DNA of 64,000 bases, taken from contig QJNS01000274.1 in assembly GCA_004154925.1 (NCBI GenBank), positions 36,671 to 100,670 of the forward strand. Reading direction: 5' to 3'. Numbering within the stretch: the stretch's first letter is position 1; each line of letters begins with the position of its first letter. Below are positions 1 through 13,164 of this stretch, in pieces. A program made the translations under genes and the position numbers. The DNA is from Monosporascus cannonballus. Taxonomy: Eukaryota > Ascomycota > Sordariomycetes > Xylariales. The notes under the pieces are model-generated. The model searched no databases. It was not told where the DNA came from and was given only the letters and a program-made list of their open reading frames with translations.

Positions 1-62
1 TTAGTATTAACGTATTTTGGTTAATTCTTTTTCTCCATAACGTCAATATATTTTACCTTAGC

Positions 63-186
63 TAGCTCAGGCCTTCCTGGCTCGTTTTCCCAATTTCTTC
101 AAAGTCACTCAAGTACCGCTCCATGACGCTAAATATTAACCAATCAAATCCCAAATCCTCGTAACGAGCCAGCGAGGCCTAAGTTA
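63..186. repeat. MITE-like 124-bp inverted-repeat element
   Basis: Two 24-bp arms (63-86 and 163-186) are inverted copies of each other with about five mismatches. Both contain an AGGCCT....CTGGCTCGTT core. The spacer is about 76 bp and has no coding potential. The segment is clearly less AT-rich than the DNA around it. Small size, terminal inverted arms and no gene fit a non-autonomous DNA element (MITE). No convincing target duplication was found, so a hairpin of other origin is possible. Confidence 0.5.
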
Positions 187-1559
187 TAATTACGTAAAAA
201 CGGCTTTATTTGGTACATTTCCTTTTTCAAAAATACAAATATTCATAATAACTTAATAACAAAACGTTTTTTATAAATATATATATATATACCGTTATTT
301 TTGTAATGGCTTATTATTAATACCATTTTGGTTTTGATTAGGACTTATTTGCTATTCCTAAACCATAACGTATACAATAGCTGTAGCCCGAGCCCGTTAT
401 GTTATTATCCTTTTTCTTAAAATGCGATAAATTCGAATTCTTTCAATTTTACCGGATTACGCCCTTAAAACAAAATATACGTACGTATACCTTGAATTTC
501 TGTTATTAATACATAAAATTAATATAACGTTTGAAAATTTTATTCGCAATTGGGTTTTTTGCGATAATTTAGGCCGAATTATTAATTCGACAGCTTAAAT
601 TAATCGATTAATTAACGTATAGAAAAATAAACTAATACGTAAACGGCTGTTAATATACGAAAGTTCGTAAGAATTTTTAATTCCTGCTGATAAAGACCTC
701 GTTATATTTAGATATCATAATATATTATATAAAATCTTTATAGCTTTCGCAAAAGGGCCTGGAATCCGCCGCTCGTCGGAAAAGTTATTATTCAAAATTA
801 ACGTAATCCATACCACTTTGGACGAAAGTTAACGCTTTGTAAAAACGTTTACCTTTAATTAATTCAAACTTTTATATTAGGTAATTACAGATATCTCTAA
901 TTTTAGCACTATTATAAATATAAATAATAATCTTAGTAATGGAACGTAAGTTATTAAGCTGGATTAAGGGGATATTATTTGATAGCCCGAATGCATTAAT
1001 TATCAAGAAAATTAAATACCCCTAATTCGAACGTTAATCTTTAGATATAAGAAAAATAAAAATGTCGATTTCGAGACGATTAATACTGAAATGCCAGACT
1101 TCCGCCTTATAGCCATATCTAGTTAGGCCGCCGATTTAACGAAAGCTGCGATATTTCGTAATTTTGTTTTTTGTAATATTCCTGGCAGTTGCTATATACG
1201 CAAATTAATATATATAAATAAGGAAAATAAAACGTAAGTTACGGATATTAACATATTTAAGCCGAAAATCTTTTTTTTCCGATAATAAATATATTTCGTC
1301 GATAGTAACCAAACCATATTACCGTCCAAAAATAAAATTTAATATAATAATTTGGAATTAATTATTCGATATTTATTTTGGATTAATGATAATATGGTTA
1401 TATTATCTGGCAATTATATAATCGAATAGTTTTAAGTTAAGCTTTTTTATATCCGTAGATATTAAAATAAAAGCAAAATATAAAATTATTAATATAGAAA
1501 TTTGTTATTTTTTTTAAATTTATGTAATAATATAATTTAAATAATAATTAAAGATTTTC
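187..1559. other. AT-rich RIP-mutated DNA, no gene
   Basis: Very AT-rich sequence with frequent TpA, kept CpG and stops in all frames. It probably holds the upstream part of the copia-like element that becomes readable from about 1,560, but no motif could be read here, so the assignment rests on position only. Confidence 0.5.
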
Positions 1560-2405
1560 CGAAATTTATTTTAATAACGAAAAAGTATTAAGCTTTCCGA
1601 AAACCAGAATATATACCGTATCGATTTATTTTTTCCGCAAAATACGGCCTTATTTGTTAAACATAACGCCTAATATAAGGCGAACAAACCGACGGCATAG
1701 GGTTTCCGTAAGGTTATCGGCTATATACATAACGTTAATATATAAGTTAATTATGTTTATATCGGCAAAAAACCGGTAAAAATATTGGATAAAAATAAAC
1801 GTTTTGCTTTATAAGATTAAATATTCGAAAATTTAAGATATTTTTTTCAAATTTTAGAATATATTATTCGTATTTGGTTAATTAAGAAAAAATATGTTCC
1901 GGGGTTTATTACGGGCGATTTTAAGCCCTATATATTATATTTTGGCTTATAGGATTATATTATTATCGTATTCAGTTAAAAGGGGTAAAAGGTTATAATA
2001 TATACCAATCGAGATTTTAAGTTATTTTTATACTTTAATAATTTTTATTTATTTTTAATTATAATTATTATTATATTAAGGAATAAAGATTTTAGCTTTG
2101 CATTAAAATATATCAGTTAAAATATTAAGAGGTTCGTAATTAATATATATTATCAAAATTAATAATGATAAATTCTGCGAATTTATATAAAAATGTACTA
2201 ATCGGAACGAAATATCATAATTTACTATCAGGCCTTATTTTGGAGGTTTTATTGTTTTTATGGATATTATTTTTAAAGGAGTTTAGCTGATATATTGAAC
2301 CTCTGACAGATATCTCTTAATCAAAAGCTATAGCTGTGGCTACGACTGTTGCGCCGCAGGCGCATCCACAACCTCCAAAATGGGGTCCTGATTACGCTAA
2401 GGCAA
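1560..2405 (+). mobile_element. Copia-like retrotransposon remnant C1 (integrase part)
   Basis: Degenerate plus-strand coding. Around 1,680-1,720 the reading resembles the EQ-(N/T)-DG segment of copia integrases. Around 1,950-2,020 it resembles the NIYRVWIPS..KVI.TRDV segment near the integrase C terminus, with Trp and Gln positions turned into stops. From about 2,330 a Pro/Gln-rich linker (APQAHPQPPKW) follows. A second copy with the same order lies at 12,060-12,815 and, after an interrupting element, continues at 19,587-19,730. The similarity to C2 stops near 2,405. RIP has destroyed the frame, so this is dead. Assignment to Ty1/Copia rests on motif resemblance only. Confidence 0.55.
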
Positions 2406-5400
2406 ATTATATTGCTAGTTATAAGGCTTTCGATCTTAATTATATTAAAAAACCGTTACTCTATGATTTTTATTTTTTCAATCTTTGTTATCGGCTTTTT
2501 TCTTCTGATAAAAAATCTTTCCTTTATCTTTCGTTTCGTTTACGTAACTTAATTAAAGAATAACGTAAACGTTTTATTTTTTGGTGTTCGTTTTTTAATC
2601 CGTTTTACGACGATTATAATCGATAAACTAATTATTATTTTTTTCGTTATTATACCTAAAGAGTAATTTGGCGGTTATTGCCGTTATTTTAAATATCCGC
2701 GCGTATTTTATCGGTTTGCGCGGGCTATTCGGAAAATTACGTTTATTAGTTACTCTATCGAAATATTTATCGAATAGCCTAATAAAATTCGGTATACTTT
2801 TATTATTTATACTGGAAATTTAAATTTTAATTTCTTTAGTTCTTGTCAATAAATGTTGTCGGTTTAAAAATCGAATTACGCAAATTATTATTACTAGCGG
2901 CGTTCGGTTGGATTTTGATATTATTACGTTACGCAATTATATTGCACGTATTTTAATTATACGGGCCTATAACGGGCCTAAGGGCAACATTTTTAATCCC
3001 GGTTTTCCAGGGTGTTTATAGTTATTTTAATCTGCTGGGCGTTTTTTTAGTTTTATAACGGTTACGGATATTTACATATCTAATTTCTTATTTGGCGATA
3101 ATACTATTTTGGAATTTGTTAAACCTAGGGCTTGTATTTATTAACCTATTCGGCGTAAAGTTAAAAAATGCGTTTTTCTCGATAAGATTTATAATAAGTA
3201 TTTTATTTATGTTATTAATAATTTAAAAAATCGACCTGTTAATATTTACTTCCTGATATTACGAAAATTAGAATTTAAGAATAATATTAATGGTTTTCTG
3301 CGTATTACGGGAGATATTCGGCTTAATTTTAATATTTATTTCCTTATTATGGTTTATGTTTCAGCTTTGTTTTATAGAAATTATTTTTCGGTTATTTAAT
3401 TTATTTTAATAGAAATTAATTCCGAAAATAAAGGTAAGCCATTAATACATAAGCGTTTTGGCTCTTAATATCGGGTTCCTTTTCGGCTTAATACTTTATG
3501 CCGCTAATAATTTGGTTAATTGGATGTTTTTATTATTATTTTAAATCGAGTTATTAAATATGTTATATGTAATAAAATTTAGGAATATTCGGGCCATACT
3601 ATATTAAAAGAAATCAAACATTTAATATTAATAATTATCGTCGTTTTTTATATTTTTTAAAAATAAATTTAATGTTTCCGTCCTATTATTTAATATATTT
3701 ATTCCTTTTATTTTTATTAGTAAAGGCTTTTTTATTTCTATGAAAACGTAATTTCCCTCTATTTATCTTTCGTTTACCCCTATATATTAACGTAAGTTTT
3801 CGTTAATTAGGTATATATAAAATTGTCCCTAATTAAGAAAATATATTTTCTATACGTATTTATTCGTAAGGGAAAAACTTTATTAATAACCGAATATTTA
3901 TTTATAATATTTTAGTATTTATTTATTATATAAAGGTATATCGTTTACCATTATATATTAATTATACGGGGATGATATAAAAATAATAACCTATTTTCCT
4001 ATTATGTATATATATAGTCTTAATAAACATACCTATATTATTTTGTATATACGGATATTTCCGAATATATCAATATATTTTAATTGAATTATATTAATTT
4101 AATTAACTTGCTTATCGTAAAACTGCAGATAAATTACTTTCACCGTGTCCATTTATATAAATTCCAGTTAATATATATAACTTTTTCCAAAAAAGAGGGT
4201 CCTCTTAAGGAACGAAAAAAAAAGGGCCTTAAAATAAGGGAGTTATGTTATTCAAAATATATTTATATAATCGGAAAACAATGAAGTCCCTGGTCTAATA
4301 TATGTTATGCAAAAAGATGTATTTTTATAAATTAACGCCTTCGAGCCGCCGAGTTCGAAAGAAAAGGGGTGGGGGGGTACCCCTTCCGTAAAGCCGCAAT
4401 GGCAACGGGCAAAATGTTTACCTGGTGGATTTTCTAGGTTTTTTTCAACCTAATCCAAGGCCTCTTTTAGTAGGTCCCATATTCCGTCAAATTTCGGTAA
4501 GGTATATGTAGGTATCGAAAGTTTAAAGTGGTCGTCTATATAAGAGCGTATATTGCCGTAATTAAATATCAATTCTTTAGGTACGTCCGATTTAAAATGA
4601 GATACGAATTTGTCCTTATTGGTAATTATCTTCGCTATTAACCAAAAGTCTTTTTTGATTTTTTTTAATAACTTTAATTCTATTATGTTGCTGCCGATAT
4701 AGGTTAAACGTCTTTTGCTTTTATAGAAATAGCGCCAAGCCGTTAATTTATTACCTATCCTGGCGATATTTAAGTATAATCTCTTAATGTTAAAATAACG
4801 TAAATTCTTTAATTTTTTTGTATCTATTTTCTAATTCCATAGAAATAAGGAATACCGTTTTTATGTTTTTCGCAGATAACCTAATATTGTTAAAAATTAA
4901 ATTTGTCGATTCTTATTATAAACTTTTATGGGTTCAAGTAGCATTTCGGGTATGTTAAAAAGACGGATTTGGTCGTTAATTTAAATCGGCCCGTATTATC
5001 GGTAAGTAGGTTTTTTAGGATTAGTTTTCAAACGCTTTTTCGTATATTTAGTATAATTTATACGGTACTAGTAATTTATGCTTCGAAGTCGAAAAAGTTA
5101 TCTGGTTATCTATTAAAGGGCCAGTTATTTATAACTGCTTTAGGTTTATCTAAAATAATAAAATTAAGAAATGATTCTAAGTTATCGGGCATTAATACCT
5201 AAACCGGTATTATTACCTAAAATAAAGAATGTGGAGATATGATTTGTAATGCCATTTTGTAAATATGAAATTAATGTTTAGGTTTATTTTACTGTGCATT
5301 TTGGGATATTAGGTTTTTTGGTGTCCTTACGTACTTAGTTTGTGTTTGTTATTTGTTGGTTCGTTTCATTATGTTGTTTTTTGTTATACGTATTGGTTTG

Positions 5401-5430
5401 CGTGATTTGGAGTAAGGAACACCACGGCTA
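2406..5430. repeat. Unassigned RIP-mutated repeat DNA
   Basis: AT-rich with scattered patches of higher GC (2,690-2,760, 2,940-3,030, 4,330-4,420). Plus-strand reading gives short open stretches broken by TAA/TAG, and no family motif was recognised. It lies between copia-like C1 and the left end of Gypsy copy A1. It is probably one or more old transposons. The only long decayed frame is on the minus strand at 4,430-4,830 and is listed separately. Confidence 0.4.
4430..4830 (-). pseudogene. Decayed minus-strand coding remnant, unknown
   Basis: Reading the minus strand from about 4,830 down to 4,430 gives roughly 130 codons with only one stop (a TAG near 4,452), which is remarkable inside RIP-mutated DNA. 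The product is basic and aromatic-rich, with segments such as KLTAWRYFYKSKRR, SHFKSDVPKELIFNYGNIR and LPKFDGIWDLLKEAL. I do not recognise the family. The composition fits the C-terminal part of a transposon-encoded or dispersed-repeat protein, but that is inference. It has no start codon in context and no intact neighbours. Confidence 0.4.
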
Positions 5431-8400
5431 AAAACTTTTAATATTACAATACCGTTTTTATACATTAAGTAAATATAATACGTTATTATATTTATTATTT
5501 AGAATTTTTGAATATTTTTATTCTTATAAATCCGCAAAATTACGGTTTAATAATTAATTAAACCTTTTAACCGTTATACGTTATGAGTTTTTATTTAATA
5601 ATACCCTTAAACTTTGAGCAATATTGCCGACATTATATTTACTAAAGAGTAACCCGAAGAGTCTATATATGAAGTTCTTAATAACTCGGATATTAAAATA
5701 AAATCCGAAAAAAAAAGAAAAGTTTCTCCTTTTTTGCGAAGAGGTTTTTCGTTGGCTGGACGCTATAAACGAACGTATCCTTTAAGTTAAGAAAAATAAC
5801 AATAGCCTTACGACATCCTTTTAAGCCGCTCATAAAAGGCTTAAAGAAGAAGAAAAGGCTCTCGAAACCGGAAGATTTTTTCGAATACACTAAATTATTT
5901 AGTTAAATTTTATTAGGGAATTAAGAAAAATCCTTAAATTTTCTAAACCAGAACTTTTTACCGAAATTTTGATTAAAGTATAATTATTTTTAATTTAATA
6001 CCGAATATATTTCGGATATGTTTTCATTTAACTTATTACGTTTATTATATAAATAGAATTTGTAATCAAATAATCTATTGGAAATACGGCTATTTAATTC
6101 GAACATATTATTAAAAAGTACGTTATTTTATTAATAAAAAATCAAAACTCGAAAATAATACGAATTTATAATAATTATAAATAATTTAAAGAAATATATA
6201 AAAAGGCTTTCGGACGAAAAAACGAAAAAATAAAAGCCAAAATATAAGCCTAGTAATTATAATAAAAAGGATGAGTTTTTAGTTAGGGCAGTACATTCGT
6301 TTAATTAATTTTTATGTTAAATTAAGGATAGAAAATATTAATGGTTAAATTTTTTGACAGCGAAAAAAAGAAATATAAAAAGAACTTTTTAAATTAAATC
6401 GGCCTAATTATTAATCGGATTATATCGTTATAATAATTATAAATAACGACCGATAATATACCTAGCATATTAAAGGTACTAAAAGAAAAAATAATGATAA
6501 ACCTTAATAAATAGTTAATATTAACGTTTTTCAACGCGGTAATATTTTTATGGTACGAAACTAAGGCGTATAGAGTTAAAAGTTATTTACAGGAAGAACT
6601 AAAACCAGACCAAATATTTTAATTATAATAAAATAGGATATAAAATAGCGTGGTCTAAGGTATTTAAAAAAAAACCCTATTAAGATAGCTGGAAACCTGT
6701 ATTCGAAGGATAGCCTAGAAAAAATTAAAAAAATAAAAGCAAACCCATAAATATGATTTGGCCTAAGTACGTATTAGGGCTCTTATGGCGGAAAATCTAA
6801 GAGGGAATACGAAACGCTACGAAGCTAATTTAATAAATATTGCGAATATAATAAAAAGCATTATAGGAATAATTATGCGAATATGAGGATTGGACAAAAG
6901 AAATCTATTTCCGAACTTTTGATCAATACGGCAAAATATATGCCATATATTATCGATGACGAAAATATCCCGGTTATGAAAAATAAAAATAATATATTTA
7001 TAAAAAGATTATTCATGGATATTTTAAAGGGTTCGATTTTTTAAAGCGAATCGACAATAATAAGAATAATAAATAATAATATCGATATTTTCGATTTATA
7101 ATCTTAGAAAGTTTTTAATAATTAGCCGAAAAGAAAGCTGACCTGAAAAAAAGTAATACCCGTAGGAAAACCACTTTTCTTATTGTTAATAATATAATTA
7201 TTAAACTGAAAAACACTTAATTTAATATATAATAGAAAAGTATTTCCAAAAGCATACTCTAAATTTGTATTTTCAATTAATATTTATTATAAACCTTTAA
7301 GAAAAAGAATTATTAAAAAGAATATATTAATTTGTAAATATATTTAAAATAATAATTAATCTAACGCATAACAAGGTATAATAGAAAATATAAAAAACTA
7401 TTTTTTATATAAAAAATGGATTATAAAAAAACTAAAAATAATTAATATAACTTAAAAAATAGTATGCTGGTAAGAACGATAAAGATAATAACTTAATGCG
7501 ATAAATACCGAAATATAAAAAAATTTAACAAATTCGAAAAAGAATTAAAAAGAGGTTGTTTATAAAAAAGCCGCAAAATAACGAAACCTGAAGAAATTAA
7601 GAAAAACTTTTTAAAAAGGCTATAGACGTAACGATACAAACCCGTAATAATTTTATTGCTTTAGATATACGAATTAAAACATATTAATATACCGTAATAG
7701 TGAATTGCGAAGCTTTAGGCAGAAATTACATTATACCGGATATGGTTAATAAATTTAAATTATAATAAATATACAAGTTCAAATCTTATATAACGACGAA
7801 TGCCGAATTTTAGGAATTTGCTTATAATAATAGAAACATTATATACGAAATTAATTATTTCGAGATTTTTATTTAAAAATAATGTTATATAATGAATTTC
7901 GATATCGTTTTCCTTAAGAATTACGATGTAATTTTAAGATTACTATAAATATGCGAATATCAAATCCTGATTAATAAAAAGATTAGCTAAATACAATTTA
8001 CCTTATATCTTATTAATAGATAAAAAAAGAGAAAATTAAGATTTTAATATTTGATAGGAAATAACGACGAACATAGACATAAAAATACGATAAAAACCTT
8101 ATTTTTAAAACCGATAAAATATAAGAAAAGTTTGATATTAAAGAAAAACATAAGGTATCGTTATTATTAAAACGAAATTAAAGTAACTAAATAATTATTT
8201 AAAATAACAACTTTAAAATTTAAAAGTTTTAATTAATATATTATTATAATATCGTAAATACGAATAACGTCTTAATAAGAAACTTAATACGAAATTACCA
8301 GAATATAGTAAATAAAATTGTAGAATAATCCTTAAAAAAGGATTTTCGACGAAGTTTTACCTTATTTATAACCTTAACGGAAACAAATTACGCGCTTTTA

Positions 8401-11400
8401 AAGAATATCTAGAACATTGGTTATAAAAGGGATAGAATCGACGTTCGATATTACCAGGAGATTACCTAACATTTTTTGTATCAAGAAAAACGAAAAATTA
8501 CGATTTGGAATTAATCAGCGGTAATTAAAGGACATTATTATTAAAAATAGAATATTATTATTTTTAATTATAAAAATAAAAAACGATTTTATGGAGCTAA
8601 ATAAATTATATTATTCGATCTTAAAAATATAACTTTATTAGAATAAAAAGAAAATACAGGTACAAAATATTTTTCAGAACGAAATATAAATTATTTAAGT
8701 ATTTGGTTACATAAATAAGATTTCTGAATATACCAGCAACTTTTTACTGAATATTTAATTATGTATTACGAAAATATTTCGTTATTTTCGTTATATATTA
8801 CCTTTGTAACATTTTTATTTTTTCTTAAATAAAAGAAATATAAGCAAAATACGTTTATAAAATTTTTAAAACTTTATAAAACGTGAAATTATTTATTAAT
8901 ACAAAAAGAATTAATTTTACGTATAAGAAATAAAATATCTAGGATATAATATTGCTTTGCAATATATTAGAATAAACCTTAAGAAATTTATTATAATTAT
9001 AAAATAATAAATGCTAAGTATAATTAAGGAAATATAAATATTTCTTAGATTCGTTAATTATTACAGAAAGTTTATTCGAAATTTTAATCATTATATTTTT
9101 AATAAACATTACGAAAAAAAACAAATTAAATAAACGGCCGAATTAAAAAACGTTTCAGAATATTAAGGATACGATTATCAGCGAACTAATATTAATTATG
9201 TACGATTTAAACCGCCTAATCGAACCAAAAACCGATATTTTAAATAATGTATTCCGCATAATAATTGGATAAGGAAATAATTCAGGCAAATTATACCTTA
9301 TTGCATTTTTTTTATATAAGTGAAAAGAAGCCAAGCTTAATTACGGTATTCCAAATAAGGATATTTCGACCATTATTATAGTATTTTGAAAGTTTAAGTA
9401 TTTCTTTAAAAAAGTTTATATTAGATTAAAGTTTATATAAATTATTAAAACGTTATCCGATTTATTACGACCAAAAGATTAACCGGACAATAATTTCGAT
9501 TTCGCTATTATTTATAAAAAAGGATTAAAACATAGCAGAATAAATGGTTTAAGCAGGCGACGAAATTTCGAAAAGAAATTGGTTAAAGTTAATTATATAA
9601 TTCTCGATACTATTATAGAAAGGTATTTACGCCCGCGACAAATTCCGATAATTCGAGCAATACCTTTTGATATATACCAGAACCTTTAATAATATAACGA
9701 CGGTTTTTTTAAAAAGAAAAACCAAAAAACCGATAAAATATAAATTCTAAAAGAATACCACAAAGATTTAGTACGAAACATGTAGGAATATTAGTTATAT
9801 AAATTTTCAAAAATCTATAAAATCTAAAAACAGCTTTAACGTATATATTTTTTTCACAGAACAAAATAAATAATATAAAAAAATATAATAATTCAATATT
9901 TATGCCAGAATAAAAGTTCGCCGACATAAGCAATACGGAAAATTACAGTTATTACCAATAGTAAAACGATTATAATATTTAATTATATTTAACTTTATTA
10001 CCAAATTTTTTATGTTAAGAAATCAAATTATAAAAATATATTATAATAGCATTTTCGTAATGGTTAACCGATTTACGAAATCTTCTTGTTTTTTACCGTA
10101 TTATAAGGATAAGGACGTCGAATATATGCTATATATTCTTTTCAAATATATTTTCAGCATATACGGATTATTAATAAAAAATATTTTAAATAAAAGATCG
10201 ACGTTTTTATTTCAAATTTGGTAAGGCTATATGGCATACATTAATTTAAATCACAAATTACTTAACGCATTTAGGCCTTAAATAAATAAACAAATAAAAT
10301 AAACGAATTAAATTTTGAACATTTACTTATAATCTTATATTAATTACGAATAAAATAACTAAATTAAAAAATTACAAATTACGTCATTAATTTATAACAC
10401 CAATTATTACGAAAGCATTAAAATAACGTTTACGAACGTAAATATTGGTTTTATTTTAAAGGTTTACAAAAAGTTACGCAAAAATGGTTTAATTAATATA
10501 AAAACAACTTTTACGTCAAAATAATTAAGATACTTGCACCAAAAAATTAAAAACAAAATTGGAATTCGTACGAAATTAAATAAGCAAATATTATAATTAA
10601 AACGATTAAAAGCATTAATTTTCGAAAAAGACGAAATAATTTTCCTTGTTACCAAAACTGTTTAAATAAAACGACCTCACAGAAAATTCAATTTTAAATA
10701 TATCGGTCCATATAAAATCACCAAAAGATTCTCAGAAAATAATTACTAATTAAAACTTTTACCAAAGTTAAACATTATCCAATTTATTAGGTTTTTTTAG
10801 CCGAATTAATAATCAATATAATTAAAATATATATGGTACAAAATAACATAAAAGTAAAGACGAATCAACATACGAAATAAAAAAGATTTTCGATATACGA
10901 AAATAAAACGGATTTACCTAATACCGAATCAAATAAAAAAAATATTCTGATTCCGAAAATACCTCGGAACCCGCCAAATATTTCATTAACGTCTAATGCC
11001 TGCTAAAGAATTTTTACCAATAATAATAGAACTACCAAAAATAATCGTATCTTAATTAATGTTTTTAACGGATTAATCGGTATTACCGATACCAAAATAA
11101 TCTACGGGACCAGCGGAGGAAATTAATACGGCTATAAAAATTTCGGCCATAGCCTATTCCTGGCGTTTTTGCTTTTTTAACTCCTTTAGCAATTATAATT
11201 TTCGTTATATTACTTTTATTTTATTAAGCGAAAAAAAGCTTTTGGTTTCCGAGAACCGATTAAACGCGCAATAACCTTATTTCTTTTGCTAATAACGTTT
11301 TTGTAATTCCAAAAAAACGTTTTTTTACGAAAACCTTCTTTCGTTTTAGGCGGTATTTTTGGCGCGAATATTTTCCAAAAAGGAAAAAGGAACACCAATT

Positions 11401-12044
11401 CCATCTTAAAATATTTACGTTTAATACAAACTTTATATTTGGAAACGTTTTTTATAATTTCGTATTTCCAACAAATAAAAAAATACAAAAATTACGGTAT
11501 AATTTTAAAAATAAAATCGTTAAAAATAAAAAGCAGGTTTTGCCGACGAATAATAACGGAAACCTAAGGACGACCTTTAGAAATACAACCCGATATTGTA
11601 AACAACCGGTGATATTTATCAAGAAAAATAAAATCTTAACGGCAAGATTTAGAGATAAAGAAAATCGCATTACGACCTAACGAGTTTCGGCCTTAGGAAA
11701 CGGTTAACGAAGATAATACGGACTACCTTCCAGGTTACCTAAGGGATATTTAGTAAAAATATATTAAGTACAAATTATTAGTATTAAGTAATTACTTAAT
11801 AAGATCTCCCTAAGCATAATTAAGTACTGATAAGCCGTAATATCAAAACTAATATATATACGTTTGTTATTTTCTATAGTTTAAATAATACCAGCTTATA
11901 ATAATAAATCGTTATCCAAGACGCCTTTGGTATTACGAGACGTGATACGTTATTATATTTATTGCTCAGAATCTTACGATATTCCTGCTAACATATATCC
12001 GTACGACTAAGAATTAATAGTTGGTTAAACCCCCTAGCCGTCGT
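5430..12044 (+). mobile_element. Ty3/Gypsy chromodomain element, copy A1 (RIP-inactivated)
   Basis: About 6.6 kb, plus strand. The left LTR is partial (about 5,430-5,578) and the right LTR is 11,668-12,044. Between them, degenerate pol domains appear in Gypsy order. RT is at about 8,470-8,580, where the FVKK..GKLRFG-D-R-L motif is recognisable with the Gln codon now TAA. An RNase H-like region is at about 9,190-9,400. An integrase core is at about 9,900-10,250; the segment VNRFTKSSCFLPYY is still open at 10,055-10,100. A chromodomain-like tail is at about 10,880-11,010. The same order recurs in copy A2. All frames carry many TAA/TAG stops, so it is inactive. Confidence 0.8.
11668..12044 (+). 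repeat. 3' LTR of Gypsy copy A1
   Basis: 377 bp, aligned by eye with the two LTRs of A2. It begins with a TGTTATGAC-like end (mutated) and a GGCC..GAAACGGT block, and ends with CCCCCTAGCCGTCGTA, corresponding to GTCACA in A2. The shared internal landmarks are the string 'gactaaggtttaatagttgg' or close variants, just before the end. Confidence 0.75.
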
Positions 12045-12059
12045 AATAATCGATTTAAA

Positions 12060-12815
12060 AATAAAAGATAATTTTTAAGACTTATTTAAATAACGAAAAT
12101 GATATTAAAGTTTTTGAAAACCAGATTATGTACCGTATCGATTTTTTTCACGTAAAATAGAGCCTTGTTCGTTAAATATAGCCCTTAATATAAAGCAAAC
12201 AAACCGACAACGAAAAGTTTTTATAGGTTTATCGACCATATATAAAATATCAATATATAGGTTAATTACGTTTATATCGATAAAAAACCGGTAAAAATAT
12301 CGAATAAAAATAAATATATTATTTTGTAAAACTAAACACTTAAAGTTTTAAAATATTCATCTTAAGCTTTCGAATATATTATCTGTATTTAACTAATTTA
12401 AAAAACTATATTTCAGGATTTATTATAAACGGTTTTCAACTTTATATATTATTATTTTAATTCGTATAATTATAACATTGTTATATTAATAAAAATAAAA
12501 TCACGAGTTAAAATATATATTAAACGATGTTTTTTATTATTTTTTTGAACTAATAATGTTAATTCCATCTTATTTAAAACTAAATATATATATATATAAA
12601 ATAAAGATTTTATTTCTGTATTAACTTTCCGTAACTAGAATTTAAGTGGCGTTAAACTATATTTATAGTGATAAGATTTATTTTAATAATTATTAAAAAT
12701 TTATATAAGGATTTATATAAGGGTCTCGAAAAATTAAAACTTAATATTCAGCCTTATTTTAAAGGTTATATTCTTTTTATAAATAAGATTCTTAAAGGGG
12801 TTTAGTTGATATATT
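12060..12815 (+). mobile_element. Copia-like remnant C2, left part
   Basis: Collinear with 1,581-2,295: the same 'aaccagaatatataccgtat'-type segment, the same AAACCGGTAAAAAT segment, and the same final GTTTAG(C/T)TGATATATT. Homology stops exactly at 12,815, where Gypsy copy A2 begins, and resumes after A2 at 19,587. C2 is therefore the host element of the nested insertion. It is heavily RIP-mutated and not coding. Confidence 0.7.
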
Positions 12816-13164
12816 TCTTATAACCTAACGAGCTGTGGCCTCGAGAAACGGTCGTAACAAGAAAATGACTAAGCCATATGGGTCGAATCACGTGATGGCT
12901 CGACAGGATCTATCGTAAAGCCCATAAAGCCAGGCTCGATAAGGTCGAAAAGATAAAATATAATACTCTTATTATTTCCATAATTTAAATAATATTAATT
13001 TGTAATATTTGTTAATATTAATTATTTATAATACGATTTTTGTATTTTTGGTATTAAAAGACGTAATTAAGTTATTTTATTATTACAGAGTATTACGATA
13101 TTTCTGTTAATATGAACCCGTACGATTAAGGTTTAATAATTAGTTAAACCCTTTAGCCGTTATA
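12816..13164 (+). repeat. 5' LTR of Gypsy copy A2
   Basis: 349 bp. It starts just after the ATATT duplication and ends with GCCGTTATA, where the 3' copy has GCCGTCACA; both differences are C-to-T changes as RIP would make. The ends of the less mutated copies form a short inverted pair (TGTgAC/GTCACA). Confidence 0.8.

Noticed and set aside
2336..2563. Open frame of 75 codons in the left AT block
   Set aside because: It begins without a proper ATG inside the copia-like linker and then runs into unrelated AT-rich DNA; the first part is a transposon remnant, the rest chance.
11216..11670. Two minus-strand open stretches of 70-90 codons
   Set aside because: They lie antisense in the 3' tail and LTR of Gypsy copy A1 and have the Phe/Lys/Ile bias of AT-rich noise.
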